Assembly: GCA_036924085.1 (NCBI GenBank)
Contig: JAVGWX010000007.1
Location: 104,210,138 to 104,274,137 of the forward strand
From: Ariolimax columbianus
Lineage: Eukaryota; Mollusca; Gastropoda; Stylommatophora; Arionidae
DNA length: 64,000 nt
Reading direction: 5' to 3'
Position numbers and translations under genes: made by a program. Positions 1-10,350 of the stretch are shown here, piece by piece (positions within the stretch are counted from its first letter, which is position 1; each line of letters begins with the position of its first letter). The notes beneath the pieces were generated by a model, which had not been told where the DNA came from, searched no databases, and saw only the letters and a list, made by a program, of their open reading frames with translations.

Positions 1-415
1 TGATTATTTAGTTGAGAAGTTCTTTTCTGTGGTAGTTGAATATATATCATGATTATTTAGTTGAGAAGTTCTTTTCTGTTGTAGTTGAATATATATCATG
101 ATTATTTGAGAAGTTCTTTTCTGTGGTAGTTGAATATATATCATGATTATTTAGTTGAGAAGTTCTTTTCTGTGGTAGTTGAATATATATCATGATTATT
201 TAGTTGAGAAGTTCTTTTCTGTGGTAGTTGAATATATATCATGATTATTTAGTTGAGAAGTTCTTTTCTGTGGTAGTTGAATATATATCATGATTATTTA
301 GTTGAGAAGTTCTTTTCTGTGGTAGTTGAATATATATCATGATTAGTTGAGAAGTTCTTTTCTGTGGTAGTTGAATATATATCATGATTATTTAGTTGAG
401 AAGTTCTTTTCTGTT
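1..415. repeat. Minisatellite, ~49-bp unit
   Basis: About 8.5 tandem copies of a 49-bp AT-rich unit (core gttgagaagttcttttctgt). Two copies have short deletions. The array is cut by the window edge. It lies 3' of the last visible LEO1 exon, so it is intronic if the gene continues to the left. Confidence 0.95.
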
Positions 416-818
416 GTTGATATTGTGCAACAATTATTCTTGTTAAGAAATGATATTATTTTGTTATATGGTCAGCTATAGTGTTTACGGTGTTTTGCTA
501 TGTTGAAGTCGTATCGTGGTGCAGATATATGTTGTAACTCTTAAGATAAGTAAAATACTCAACTTAAAAGCCTTACGCTGCCACATCTACTCAACAACAT
601 TTTGTCCCACAAACATTTATATCAACTCAACAACATTTTGTCCCCATCCTAGGCCCAGTGGGTAACAAGCTCTCCTCCTGATGTATAGTGAAAGTTCTAG
701 TGGAGTGCATGGTAGCCTGGTATTGACGTTTTCTAACGTTCATTCTTTATTCTGAGCCTACCAATGCTTTGCCTTGTCTGCATAAACAACTGCATCACTT
801 ACCAATGATAAGTCCCCT
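416..818. other. Intronic sequence with a weak LINE relic
   Basis: No gene is seen. The stretch at about 700-810 resembles 63580-63660 (shared pattern of gcctac, gctttg and a cataaacaac/catgaacaac block). Both are probably minus-strand fragments of one old LINE family. The rest is unremarkable AT-rich sequence. Confidence 0.35.
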
Positions 819-1210
819 ATGACTGATGCCAGCAATCACAAGTCACCTATGACTGATGCCAGCAATCACAAGTCCCATATGACTGATACCAGTAATGACA
901 AGTCCCATATGACTGATACCAGTAATGACAAGTCCCATATGACTGATACCAGTAATGACAAGTCCCATATGACTGATGCCAGTAATGACAAGTCCCATAT
1001 GACTGATACCAGTAATGACAAGTCCCATATGACTGATGCCAGCAATGACAAGTCCCATATGGCTGATGCCAGTAATGACAAATCCCATATGACCGATACC
1101 AGTAATGACACGTCCCATATGACTGATACCAGTAATGACACGTCCCATAGAAATGATGCCAGCAATGACAAGTCCCCTATGACTGATGCCAGCAATGACA
1201 AGTCCCCTAT
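819..1210. repeat. Minisatellite, 30-bp unit
   Basis: About 13 copies of a 30-bp unit (core gacaagtcccatatgactga). Because 30 is a multiple of three and the unit lacks stops, frames stay open on both strands. These are repeat translations, not proteins. The array sits about 37 bp beyond the donor of the LEO1 exon at 1247-1382. Confidence 0.95.
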
Positions 1211-1246
1211 GAAAATGATTATGCCCTTCCCACTCTATCTCCTCAC

Positions 1247-1382
1247 CTTTATCATTTCACTTCTGTTTGCCTCCGGGTCTAGACCTGTAATAGGTAGTAC
1301 CTTGACCTTTTGTGTCTTGGTTGACCGGTCAGCTAAGGACATTGTCATCTTACGATGGGTGAACGAGTCAGTGGAATGAGGC
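1247..1382 (-). CDS. LEO1: LEO1 exon (last visible): end of the conserved Leo1 domain
   Basis: Minus-strand exon between acceptor ctacag (ending at 1383) and donor AAAG|gtgagg (from 1246). It enters in phase 2 and leaves in phase 0, 136 nt. The peptide contains [12 protein letters not shown] and [20 protein letters not shown]. This matches the Leo1 core that follows FRPHSTDS in animal orthologues. LEO1 belongs to the PAF1 complex, which travels with RNA polymerase II and supports H2B ubiquitylation and elongation (family knowledge). The 3' coding exons (basic, coiled and acidic tail) must lie left of the window. The downstream intron begins almost directly with the 30-bp minisatellite. Confidence 0.93.
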
Positions 1383-1439
1383 CTGTAGAATGAATGTTCA
1401 AATATGAAGTCACAATTGTGGTAAACATGTACAAGAATA

Positions 1440-1525
1440 ATCAACTGTACACTAGTTAAATGTACAAGAATAATCAAATGTACAAGAATAATCAAATGTA
1501 CACAAGTTAAATGTACAAGAACAAC
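1440..1525. repeat. Short tandem repeat, ~19-bp unit
   Basis: Four to five imperfect copies of aatgtacaagaataatcaa, intronic in LEO1 just upstream of the exon ending at 1382. Confidence 0.8.
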
Positions 1526-2319
1526 TGAATATTGTCAGGAGTAACTGCGTCAACACCTCAAAAATCAAATGTGGTTTCCTATCAGCTCTCACCGTTATTA
1601 AGACACAAACACATTCGAATGAAGACAAAGAAACAGCTGATAAACAGAATTTGTATACCAACTCACCGCTACAATGTCAGACATGGACTCTCACCAAGGC
1701 ACAAGAAAGAAAAATCATGGTATGCGAAACAAGGTGTTTGAGAAAGGCTGGACAGAGTTCTTCTTCTTCTTCATCGTACGCTGTTTACAGCGATATTTAC
1801 GTTGCACTGTTTTATTTTGTTAAGCCTGTGGCTCAGTGCATCTGATTTCAACAGGCGTTTCTGTAGGGATGCCCTCCTTAGCCTTTGGCTGTCCCCAGCC
1901 TATCTGCAAGGCAGCAGTTGTTTTTGGTCAGAGTTGTCTCTCTTAGGGAAGTTGTCTTGCAGGACTATCGAGTCTTCCCTACTCGTGTCTATAGGGTTTG
2001 GCAATGATATGATATGATGGACTATGTACTAGTTTGTACTATCCCGAAAGAGAGGCAGTCCAGTGTGACTGTGTCTCAGGATCGTCACGTCCTGCCAGAA
2101 ACGTAGCATATGCATGTGAGTGAGGTATCTCTTTGCTCCCTTTATTTTCTCGGCTCTTCTGCAGTGATGGCACGCCTAGCATTCCCCGCCACCTGGGAAG
2201 TTGTCACAATAGGGCAGCGGTGCAATATCAGCTGGACTGCATCTCTTCTGCGTCCATTGGGATGACTGATAGCAGACAGAGGCAAAGAGCGAGGCAGGAG
2301 TGCATTTGGCCAGGTGCCT
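1526..2319. other. LEO1 intronic sequence, possible minus-strand SINE-like piece
   Basis: At 1760-1790 a (CTT)n run leads into a cgtacgc motif, the reverse complement of the (GAA)n tails on LINE and SINE copies elsewhere in the window. The next 250 bp may be the body of a minus-strand SINE. Nothing recognisable is seen at 2040-2319. Confidence 0.3.
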
Positions 2320-2700
2320 TTCTGCGGCTCGACCGGGCCGGGCTTAGCCCCAGGTCTCAACCATATCGTGGCCTCCCATCACAGTGGTGCTGAGATTTAG
2401 GGCGGGATTCTGGCTTAGAGGCGTTCGGCCGAAATCCCTCAGGTGGTAGCTTCGCACCATTGGCTTATCAGCCAAGCACGTGGACCAAATGTCAGCGACC
2501 TGCGATTCCTCTCGAAGGAGTGCATTTAACCAGGGGACAAGCCTGGTCATGGCACGGAAATGTTCGCCTGGTGTGCGGACATATCTCATGGTCAAGGGTT
2601 GAGTCTCAGCAGTTCGCAGTGAGGTAGCTGATCTACTGCTTACGACACCCCGACCGAGAACTAAGTCTTCTACTAGTGATTTCATACCTCAACGCCGTAT
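2320..2700 (-). rRNA. 28S rRNA 3'-end fragment, diverged copy
   Basis: Reverse complement carries the 28S 3'-terminal motif GAACGCCTCTAAGCCAGAAT, then the segment ending near the cleavage-site region. It is a second, more diverged copy of the fragment at 2750-3000. Non-functional: it is antisense debris inside a LEO1 intron and lacks the 28S body. Confidence 0.75.
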
Positions 2701-2744
2701 GGGGTGAATATCGTGCAGCTTCCCACCCGCTTTGATCGGCGGAC

Positions 2745-3225
2745 GGCAGAGACCTTTATCTGCGGCTCGACCGGGTCGGGCTAAGACGCGAGCCTCAGGT
2801 CCCAACCATATCGTAGCCTCCCATCACAGTGGTGCGGAGAATTAGGGCGGGATTCCGGCTTAGAGGCGTTCGGCCGTAATCCCTCACATGGTAGCCTCGC
2901 GCCATTGGCTTATGGGCCTAGTACGTGGACAAATGTCTGCGACTCCTCTCGAATTGAGCAGGATTACCGTAGCAACGCCCTGTCATTAGTAGGGTAAGAC
3001 TGACCTGTCTTCCGAAGGTCTAATACCAGCACCCGTTCACTATTAGACCCAACGAATCAATAGAGGGCTTTTTTATGTCAGTCATGACCAAGTGTCTGAA
3101 ACCTGCAATTTCTGTAGGGTTAAGCAGGATTACCGTAGCAGACGCTCTTTCATTAAGAGGGTAAAACTGACCTGTCTTCCGTGGGTCTAATACCAGCACA
3201 CGTTCCCTATTAGGCCCAACGAAAG
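2745..3225 (-). rRNA. 28S rRNA 3'-end fragments, rearranged
   Basis: The minus strand reads 28S 3' sequence: GAACGCCTCTAAGCCGGAAT near 2860, and the CCTACTAATGACAG / GAGAGGAATCG-type segment near 2950-3060. A second copy of the latter block lies at about 3100-3225. Blocks are duplicated and separated by short unrelated joins, so this is scrambled rDNA rather than a gene. Confidence 0.75.
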
Positions 3226-3414
3226 TGCTCTCAGTCTGTCAGTCATTTTACAGTGTTGGCGTGTTGAGTCAAATTAAGCCGCAGGCTCCACTCATGGTGG
3301 TGCCCTTCCGTCAATTCCTCTATCGAACACTGAATGCAGGCCAATCGATACACAGAGAGCTTAGCCCCCGATTTCCGAGGGTCTAAAACCAGCACCCGTT
3401 CCATATTAGACCCT
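3226..3414 (-). rRNA. Chimeric 18S/28S rRNA fragments
   Basis: 3226-3325 repeats the 18S block that recurs at 3416-3515 (minus-strand GAATTGACGGAAGGGCACCA and GACTCAACAC). 3355-3414 is a third short copy of the 28S block. The alternation 18S-28S-18S-28S shows at least two rounds of duplication or template switching. Confidence 0.7.
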
Positions 3415-3477
3415 ACGAAAGTGCTCTCGGCCTGTCAATCATTTCAGTGCTGGCCGTGTTGAGTCAAATTAAGCCGC

Positions 3478-3525
<48 letters not shown>

Positions 3526-4289
3526 TTTTGCAACCATACTTCCCCCCGGAACCCAAACACTTTGGTTTCCCGGAAGCTGCCCACAGAGTCATCGAAGCAA
3601 CTCCTGCGGATAGCTAGTCGGCATCGTTTATGGTCAGAACTACGACGGTATCTGATCGTCTTCGCGCCTCTGACTTTCGGTCTTGATTAATAAAAACATT
3701 CTTGACAAATGCTTTCGCAGTAGCTCGTCTTGCGGCGATCCAAGAATTTCACCTCCAACGCCGCAATATGACTGCCCCCGTTTGTCCCTGTTAATCATTA
3801 CCTCCAGTTCCGAAAACCAACAAAATAGAACCGCGGTCCTATTCCATTATTCCATGCACCATTATTCAGGCAGCCGAGGCCTGCTTTGAACACTCTAATT
3901 TTTTCAAAGTAAACGCGCCGGCCACCCAGGACGCTCAGCGAAGAGCACCCACGGGAGAGAGCCGGCAGACGGTAAGGCAGGAGACAACGGGCAGTGAACT
4001 GGCGCGAGCCGGACCGCCCGCCTGCGCCTGAGATCCAACTACGAGCTTTTTAACTGCAACAACTTTAATATACGCTATTGGAGCTGGAATTACCGCGGCT
4101 GCTGGCACCAGACTTGCCCTCCAATAGATCCTCGTTAAAGGGTTTAAAGTGTACTCATTCCAGTTACGGGGCCTCGAAAGAGTCCCGTATTGTTATTTTT
4201 CGTCACTACCTCCCCGTGCCGGGAGTGGGTAAGTTGCGCGCCTGCTGCCTTCCTTGGATGTGGTAGCCGTTTCTCATGCTCCCTCAAAA
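3415..4289 (-). rRNA. 18S rRNA partial, about positions 380-1280
   Basis: Long, well preserved antisense 18S. On the minus strand it runs from GAGGGAGCATGAGAAACGGC through GAATTACCGCGGCTGCTGGC (given as its complement), the V4 region, and GAATTGACGGAAGGGCACCA. Both ends of 18S are missing. A short internal deletion follows GACTCAACACGG. The V4 segment is the best sequence here for naming the host. It is a pseudogene fragment inside a LEO1 intron. Confidence 0.9.
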
Positions 4290-4294
4290 CTATA

Positions 4295-4625
4295 ATCAGA
4301 CAGACGGTGAGTTTCTTCATGTGAGCCTTGGGTCCATTGTTATCCTAGATAAGTGCCAAGTCATCTGCATATAGTGCACTGTATACTCTTTTAGTGATTT
4401 CTGTGATGATATCATTGATGTATATGAGGAACATCATGGGTGAGAGTATTTCACCTGGCGGAACTACTTGTTCCATTTTCATCTTTTTGCTGAGGTTTTC
4501 CTTGGAGTTGCACTCTTGATGTCCTGTTATCTAGGTAATCACTGATCAACTTGTACATGTTGCTTACACCCATTTGTACATGTTGGTTATATCCACCAGT
4601 TTGAACCTGCTCTTCCTTGTCGTCA
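4295..4625 (-). mobile_element. LINE reverse-transcriptase relic
   Basis: The reverse complement reads SPMMFLIYINDI then LYADDLAL, the RT catalytic YADD motif and the block before it. Upstream and downstream parts are lost. It is adjacent to the rDNA debris. Confidence 0.75.
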
Positions 4626-4784
4626 TTTATAATTTCTGTTGGACTGTAACAATCATCTCTGCCTCTACATACTTTTTGTAGAAATTTCTTCTTGTGTTTT
4701 TATAATCCAAATTCATAATTTCCCCATATGCTTTCAATAATTTAGTATTAGCCTCCTTAGTTATCAACTTTGTGTGCTTTCTCG
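4626..4784. other. Unassigned sequence between two LINE relics
   Basis: A minus-strand open stretch (up to 4851) contains KAARKHTKLITKEANTKLLK but overlaps the plus-strand LINE that follows. No family is recognised. It may be part of the minus-strand LINE. Confidence 0.3.
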
Positions 4785-5543
4785 CTGCCTTATAGTCGAC
4801 AGGCAAGGGCCAGCACAGCCTTTGGTAGAATGCGCTCGAAGGTGTGGGCACGTCGTGGCATCAGCTTTAAGACCAAACTCAAAGTCTACCGTGCAACCAT
4901 CATTCCAACCCTACTATACGCTTGCGAAAGCTGGACTGTATACTCTGGACATGCAAGGAGGTTAAACCACTTCCACACAGGTTGCCTGAGGCATATATTC
5001 CACATCCGATGGCAAGATCGTGTCACTGATATCGAGGTTCTCTCGAGGGCTAACATGCCCAGCATCCATGCACTGCTAGAAAAAGCACGACTAGGATGGG
5101 CCAGACACATCGTCCGTATATCAGACGAGCGGCTCTCAAAGCAGCTTTTCTATGGCGAGCTGAGAGAGGGATGGCGCGAGAGAGGGCGCCCAAAGAAACG
5201 TTTTAAGGACGGTCTGAAGGACTCACTGAAAAGTTGCCAGATAGACATCGACACCTGGGAATGTCTTGCGCAAAACAGATCTGACTGGAGAAGCGCAGTC
5301 AAATCGGGTGTAGCTACCGGCGAAGACGACCGTGTTGTGAAAGCCCAGAGCAGACGCGAGACCCGGAAATCCCGAACAGCGTGAACACCATCACCTTCTA
5401 CAAACCTCGTGTGCCCGATATGTAGCAGATGTTTTCGTGCCCGCATTGGCCTGTTCAGCCACATGCGCACCCATACCCAACAGGGAAATTTGTGACAAGG
5501 ATGATGTCGGCGGTCCTCATCGACAACGATGGACAGCTATTAC
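4785..5543 (+). mobile_element. LINE 3' fragment with C2H2-finger tail
   Basis: 5'-truncated non-LTR element. A continuous frame (to 5383) encodes the post-RT region: FGRMRSKVWARRGIS, ATIIPTLLYACESWT, GWARHIVRISDERL, GRPKKRFKDGLKDSLKSCQI. After a +1 frame change the reading resumes as CPICSRCFRARIGLFSHMRT, a C2H2 finger, and stops at about 5493. The element ends near 5543 after gacaacgatggacagctatt. The same 3' end recurs at 55345, so it marks the family terminus. Confidence 0.85.
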
Positions 5544-5741
5544 ATTATAGTCAACATAGTTGAATAATGTTGTTCCTTTTTGCTTGTAGTTTTGTATCTA
5601 TATGCTTTATATCTATTCTTCTTCTCTGTAGTTTTTACTTTGTCACACCCTCATGCTATTATTACGGTCTTGAACCTCTTGATGTTTTCACTTCGTCGCA
5701 CCACCACAAAAACCCACAGAACTACAATTAAATGCCCATAC
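5544..5741. other. LEO1 intronic sequence
   Basis: AT-rich intron between the LINE 3' end and the donor of the LEO1 exon at 5742. No further feature seen. Confidence 0.6.
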
Positions 5742-5876
5742 CTGAAAACCAGTTTGGTTTTAAAGACAGACTGTCCCTGCAGACCTGTGCCTTGTCGAAC
5801 AAAGAGATGGTTAAAGTCTCCCTGGATGGGCATTGAGTACACATCAAAGATTTCATCTCCCAGATGTAAAGACATG
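5742..5876 (-). CDS. LEO1: LEO1 exon: Leo1 domain core
   Basis: Acceptor cctgcag (ending at 5877) and donor TTCAG|gtatgg; phase 2 in, phase 2 out, 135 nt. The peptide includes [20 protein letters not shown] and [20 protein letters not shown], almost identical to the most conserved part of animal LEO1. This region binds PAF1 in the PAF1 complex (family knowledge). It joins in frame to the exons on either side. Confidence 0.97.
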
Positions 5877-6040
5877 CTGCAGGAACAACAAAATACAGGA
5901 ACTGTTCAGTCTGACAGACAACATAAACACGCACATAACAGTTGGCATAACAATATCTGTATCATCAGCGCAGACAAAGTCATTATGTACATGTGTACTA
6001 ATACCATTAGTCAAACTGATACTTTGTAACAAGCCATACC

Positions 6041-6690
6041 ACTAGTCAAACCATACCTGCCACCTGACCACTGACCGTACTTTAATCTTCACAACCCATC
6101 TTACCACCTGACCACTGACCGTACTTTAATCTTCACAACCCTACTTGCCACCTGACCGTACTTTAATCTTCACAACCCTACTTGCCACCTGACCGTACTT
6201 TAATCTTCACAACCCTACTTGCCATCTTACCACTGACCGTACTTTAATCTTCACAACCATACCTGCCACCAAACTGTACTTTAATCTTCACAACCATACC
6301 TGCCACCTGACCATACTTTAATCTTCCCAACCATACCTGCCACCTGACCACTGACCGTACTTTAATCTTCACAACCATACCTGCCACCAAACTGTACTTT
6401 AATCTTCACAACCATACCTGCCACCTAACTGTACTTTAATCTTCCCAACCATACCTGCCACCTGACCACTGACCGTACTTTAATCTTCACAACCATACCT
6501 GCCACCAAACTGTACTTTAATCTTCACAACCATACCTGCCACCTAACTGTACTTTAATCTTCCCAACCATACCTGCCACCTGACTGTACTTTAATCTTCC
6601 CAACCATACCTGCCACCTGACCACTGACAGTACTTTAATCTTCACAACCATACCTGCCACCTGACCGTACTTTAATCTTCACAGCCCTAC
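6041..6690 (-). repeat. Minisatellite built from a LEO1 exon end plus donor site
   Basis: About 15 imperfect copies of a 36-44-bp unit. On the minus strand each full unit reads GTGGTCAGGTGGCAG|GTATGG and then gtgaagattaaagtac. The real exon end just upstream reads GTGGTCAGATGGCAG|GTAGGG and then the same intronic sequence. Each full unit is therefore about 20 nt of exon plus about 24 nt of intron, including the GT donor. Shorter units lack part of the exon portion. Confidence 0.9.
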
Positions 6691-6894
6691 CTGCCATCTG
6701 ACCACTTGACAATCCTAGCATTGCTCTCTCTTGATGATAGCCCATTGTCGTCTTTGATCTCATTTCCTTCCTCATCAAGTTTTTTTCGCCATCTTATTGT
6801 GTTCTCAACCCTCAACTTCAGACGAGCCCTGCCTTCTTCATCCAAGACTTCATCTTCATCAACCTCATCTTCATAGTTTTCAGCATCATAAGGT
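6691..6894 (-). CDS. LEO1: LEO1 exon: start of Leo1 domain
   Basis: Acceptor gttgttacag (ending at 6895) and donor GGCAG|gtaggg; phase 2 in, phase 2 out, 204 nt. The peptide includes [36 protein letters not shown] and [12 protein letters not shown], matching the start of the Leo1 domain. A few extra residues (DDNGLSSR) sit between NEIK and ESNAR compared with vertebrate LEO1. Both flanking introns begin with minisatellites that copy this exon's own junctions, which is very unusual. Confidence 0.97.
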
Positions 6895-7296
6895 CTGTAA
6901 CAACAATATAGTATATGTCAACAACAATATAGTATCTGTCAACAACAATATAGTATCTGTCAACAACAATATAGTATCTGTCAACAACAATATAGTATCT
7001 GTCAACAACAATATAGTATATGTCAACAACAATATAGTATCTGTCAACAACAATATAGTATCTGTCAACAACAATATAGTATCTGTCAACAACAATATAG
7101 TATCTGTCAACAACAATATAGTATCTGTCAACAACAATATAGTATCTGTCAACAACAATATAGTATCTGTCAACAACAATATAGTATCTGTCAACAACAA
7201 TATAGTATCTGTCAACAACAATATAGTATCTGTCAACAACAATATAGTATCTGTCAACAACAATATAGTATCTGTCAACAACAATATAGTACATGC
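6895..7296 (-). repeat. 21-bp minisatellite carrying copies of the LEO1 acceptor
   Basis: About 19 copies of a 21-bp unit; the minus strand reads ATACTATATTGTTGTTGACA then G. The exon-proximal copy is the real acceptor, with gttgttacag in place of gttgttgacag. The array therefore abuts the exon and repeats its 3' splice site. A further partial copy lies at 7320-7340. Long open frames on both strands are repeat translations. Confidence 0.93.
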
Positions 7297-7410
7297 AGGT
7301 AGCTAACTGATTGTCAACACAACAACAATATAGTATCTGCACATGATTCCAAGATGGCCGATGTGTTTTTTTGGTGTCATTCAAAAACAAAAGTAAAAAC
7401 ATATACAATT

Positions 7411-7436
7411 GGGGGGGGGGGGGGGGGGGGGGGGGG
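7411..7436. repeat. Poly-G tract (26 G)
   Basis: Uninterrupted run of 26 G. A possible assembly or sequencing weak point and a potential G-quadruplex. No gene at 7437-7730. Confidence 0.95.
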
Positions 7437-7732
7437 CGTATTCGGAGCCGGTGTTCCTAAGGCAGTCTAGTGGTGGTTTCATGGCTATTCTGACAACTTC
7501 TGGGACGTCACTGATTCCAGCTAACGCTGGTCCCCTGGATAATTAGCTGCGTGGAGATGGGGGAACTGCTGCACAGGCAACAACTTGTTCTCCATAGAAA
7601 GATGTCCAAGCTTGCGACCTGAAGAGGTCTTTCAGCTTCACTCTGCTGTGTTGACACAAACAGATATATTGGGGTGTTGGAATGTTCGTAACTGGACAGA
7701 CCGATAACCTGCATGATATATGTGATGTCAGG

Positions 7733-7915
7733 GATCAAGACGCTGAGCAGCACATGAGCTGCAGTGGTTAGCGACCCATAGCTGACTGCTAGCGTCAGGG
7801 TCAGCGACCCATAGCTGACTGCTAGCGTTAGGGCCAGCGAACCATAGCTGCCAAGACCCCTCTACACCTCCACGCGGTGATCCTGGATAACAGGCTGCAG
7901 CAGGGCAAACAGCTT
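7733..7915 (+). mobile_element. SINE-like fragment, 5' half
   Basis: Matches the 5' half of the complete insertion at 44446-44802: atcaagacgctgagcagc, cagcgacccatagctgact, cacgcggtgatcctg and ataacaggctgcagcagggc. An inner block (cccatagctgactgctagcg) is duplicated here but not at 44.5 kb. Confidence 0.8.
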
Positions 7916-7919
7916 TGGT

Positions 7920-9330
7920 CATACTATATCTACAGGCCAGTCACCATGATGAAGTCTGTAGTCTTCACCCGGTCGGAGCAGCTGCCCCACAGCTTTTGTC
8001 TCAGCTCTGCACCCTCTGTTATCTCACCTGACCTGCCAAAATAGATGACTGGTTTGAAGCGATAGTGAAGGATATGACACCCATGATTAAGGCCAAGCGC
8101 AGTGCTTTGATTAAATGTACGCAGCTTCCAAATGCAGGTACTGTGCACATCTTCAAGTCTGTCAAAAGCCAGGTCGTATAACAAACAGCTCGTCGTTGTG
8201 CAAATGAGTATTTGCTATAGCCCAGCGTAAACATCTAGACTGCAAGACAAACAGTGAACATCACATAAATGTATGATGGAATAAAGAAAGCTATTGGTCC
8301 TGCATATAAGAAAACTGCACCACTCATATCCATTCCTGGTGAGAAAATAACAGATAAAGGAAAGCAGATGGAGCAATGGATCCAGCAATACTCGGAGCTC
8401 TACTCGTGTGTCAATATAGTCATTCCCACAGCCCTTGAAGCTCTTAAAAGTGATCCCAGTATGGACGAGCTGGACATCGAACCATCTATAGAAGATCTGA
8501 ATAAAGATATCGATAGCTTGGCCCTGTGCAAAGCACCAGGAAGAAACGAGATCCCACCTGATTTGATCAAACGCTGTAAGGATACACTGTTGCAACCGTT
8601 AAGTCAATCCTGGAAAGAGGCAATTATAAGATATGAGAGATGCACAGATTGTAACATTATACAAAAACAAAGGCGATAGAAGTGACTGTAATAACTACCG
8701 AGGTGTCTCTCTGCTCAGTGTTGTAGGCAACGTCTTCACCAGAGTTATCTTACTAAGAGTACATAAATTGGCGGAGCATGTGTATCCGGAGTCATAGTAT
8801 GGATTCAGGTCTGGAAGATCAACATATTTTCTCTCTTCGGCAACTTCAGGAAAAGTCACGTTTTATGTTGCCTTCATTGACTTGACAAAGACATTTGATT
8901 TCTCTCTAGACCCAGAAATAGGCCGCCATATTTGCAAAACTATTGCAATTTTTGCTCACCTCACAAAGTGTGTTTGGAAAAACCAGAAACAGACAATAAA
9001 AACCAAGGCCGTGGTGTACAATGCATGTGTTGTAAGCACGTTTCTATATGGCAGCGAGACTTGGACAATTGATGCCAAACAAGAGCACAAACTTAATACC
9101 TTCCATCTATGGTGCCTGCGATCCATTCTTGGAATGACATGGAGGAACAGAGTGATATGAATAGAGTTGTATGATGGCACAAGAACAGTCGGCCGACCAC
9201 AGTTGAGGTTCAAAGATGTGTGTAAGCGTGATATGAAGGCGCTGGGCACGAGGAAATACAAAGCTGCAGACTGATCCAAGTGGAGATGTACCCTGAATGG
9301 TCACCTCACTCTTGGTGAAGAGAAGCTCTT
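7920..9330 (+). mobile_element. Degenerate LINE (EN-RT linker through C-terminus)
   Basis: Plus-strand non-LTR relic with frameshifts. In order: MYDGIKKAIGPAYKKTAP; EPSIEDLNKDIDSLALCKAP; PPDLIKRCKDTLLQPL; LYKNKGDRSDCNNYRGVSLL; GFRSGRST; VAFIDLTKTFD. An internal deletion of much of the RT palm then leads to ACVVSTFLYGSETWTIDAKQ and LWCLRSILGMTWRNRV. The last part, GRPQLRFKDVCKRDMKALG, is the usual C-terminal stretch of this LINE type. It ends where the next array begins. Confidence 0.85.
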
Positions 9331-9500
9331 GCAACACAGAGAAGTGAAGAGACAACACACAGAAGTGAAAGGACAACACAGAAGTGAAACTACAACACTG
9401 GGAAGTGAAGAGACAACACAGAAGTGAAACTACAACATGGAGAAGTGAAGAGACAACATAGAGAAGTGAAGAGACAACACAGAGAAGTGAAACGACAACA
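9331..9500. repeat. Short tandem repeat, ~20-bp unit
   Basis: Imperfect copies of gaagtgaagagacaacacag, starting inside the last codons of the upstream LINE. Confidence 0.85.
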
Positions 9501-10350
9501 CAGTTCTTGTAGCAGTCCTACAGATAACTAACAACTCCTATAAACTACCCAGTTCTTGTAGCAGTCCTACAGATAACTAACAACTCTTATAAACTACCCA
9601 GTTCTTGTAGCAGTCTAACAGATAACTAACAACTCCTATAAACTACCCAGTTCTTGTAGCAGTCCTACAGATAACTAACAACTCCTATAAACTACCCAGT
9701 TATTGTAGCAGTCTAACAGATAACTAACAACTCCTATAAACTACCCAGTTCTTGTAGCAGTCCTACAGATAACTAACAACTCCTATAAACTACCCAGTTC
9801 TTGTAGCAGTCTAACAGATAACTAACAACTCCTATAAACTACACAGTTCTTGTAGCAGTCCTACAGATAACTAACAACTCCTATAAACTACCCAGTTCTT
9901 GTAGCAGTCGATAACTTACAACTCCTATAAACTACCCAGTTCTTGTAGCAGTCGATAACTTACAACTCCTATAAACTACCCAGTTCTTGTAGCAGTCGAT
10001 AACTTACAACTCCTATAAACTACCCAATTCTTGTAGCAGTCGATAACTTACAACTCCTATAAACTACCCAGTTCTTGTAGCAGTCGATAACTTACAACTC
10101 CTATAAACTACCCAGTTCTTGTAGCAGTCGATAACTTACAACTCCTATAAACTACCCAGTTCTTGTAGCAGTCGATAACTTACAACTCCTATAAACTACC
10201 CAGTTCTTGTAGCAGTCGATAACTTACAACTCCTATAAACTACCCAATTCTTGTAGCAGTCGATAACTTACAACTCCTATAAACTACCCAGTTCTTGTAG
10301 CAGTCGATAACTTACAACTCCTATAAACTACCCAGTTCTTGTAGCAGTCA
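9500..10350. repeat. Minisatellite, 49-bp then 43-bp subtype
   Basis: About 18 copies. The first half uses a 49-bp unit (core gttcttgtagcagtcctaca). The second half uses a shorter subtype in which ctacagataactaa is replaced by gataactta. The sharp switch suggests two expansion phases. Confidence 0.95.

Noticed and set aside
819..1379. 186-codon frame MTDASNDKSH... with a downstream hydrophobic stretch
   Set aside because: The N-terminal part is the 30-bp array; the rest is antisense to the LEO1 exon at 1247-1382.
3415..4289. Functional 18S rRNA gene
   Set aside because: Both ends are missing, there is an internal deletion, and the flanks are scrambled 28S pieces within a protein-gene intron.
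6797..7408. Open frames of 132-196 codons over the 21-bp array
   Set aside because: 21 is divisible by three, so repeat units stay open on both strands. They overlap the true LEO1 exon only at its edge.
8882..9160. Independent small gene
   Set aside because: The peptide (STFLYGSETWTIDAKQEHKL) is the post-RT region of the LINE that begins at 7920.
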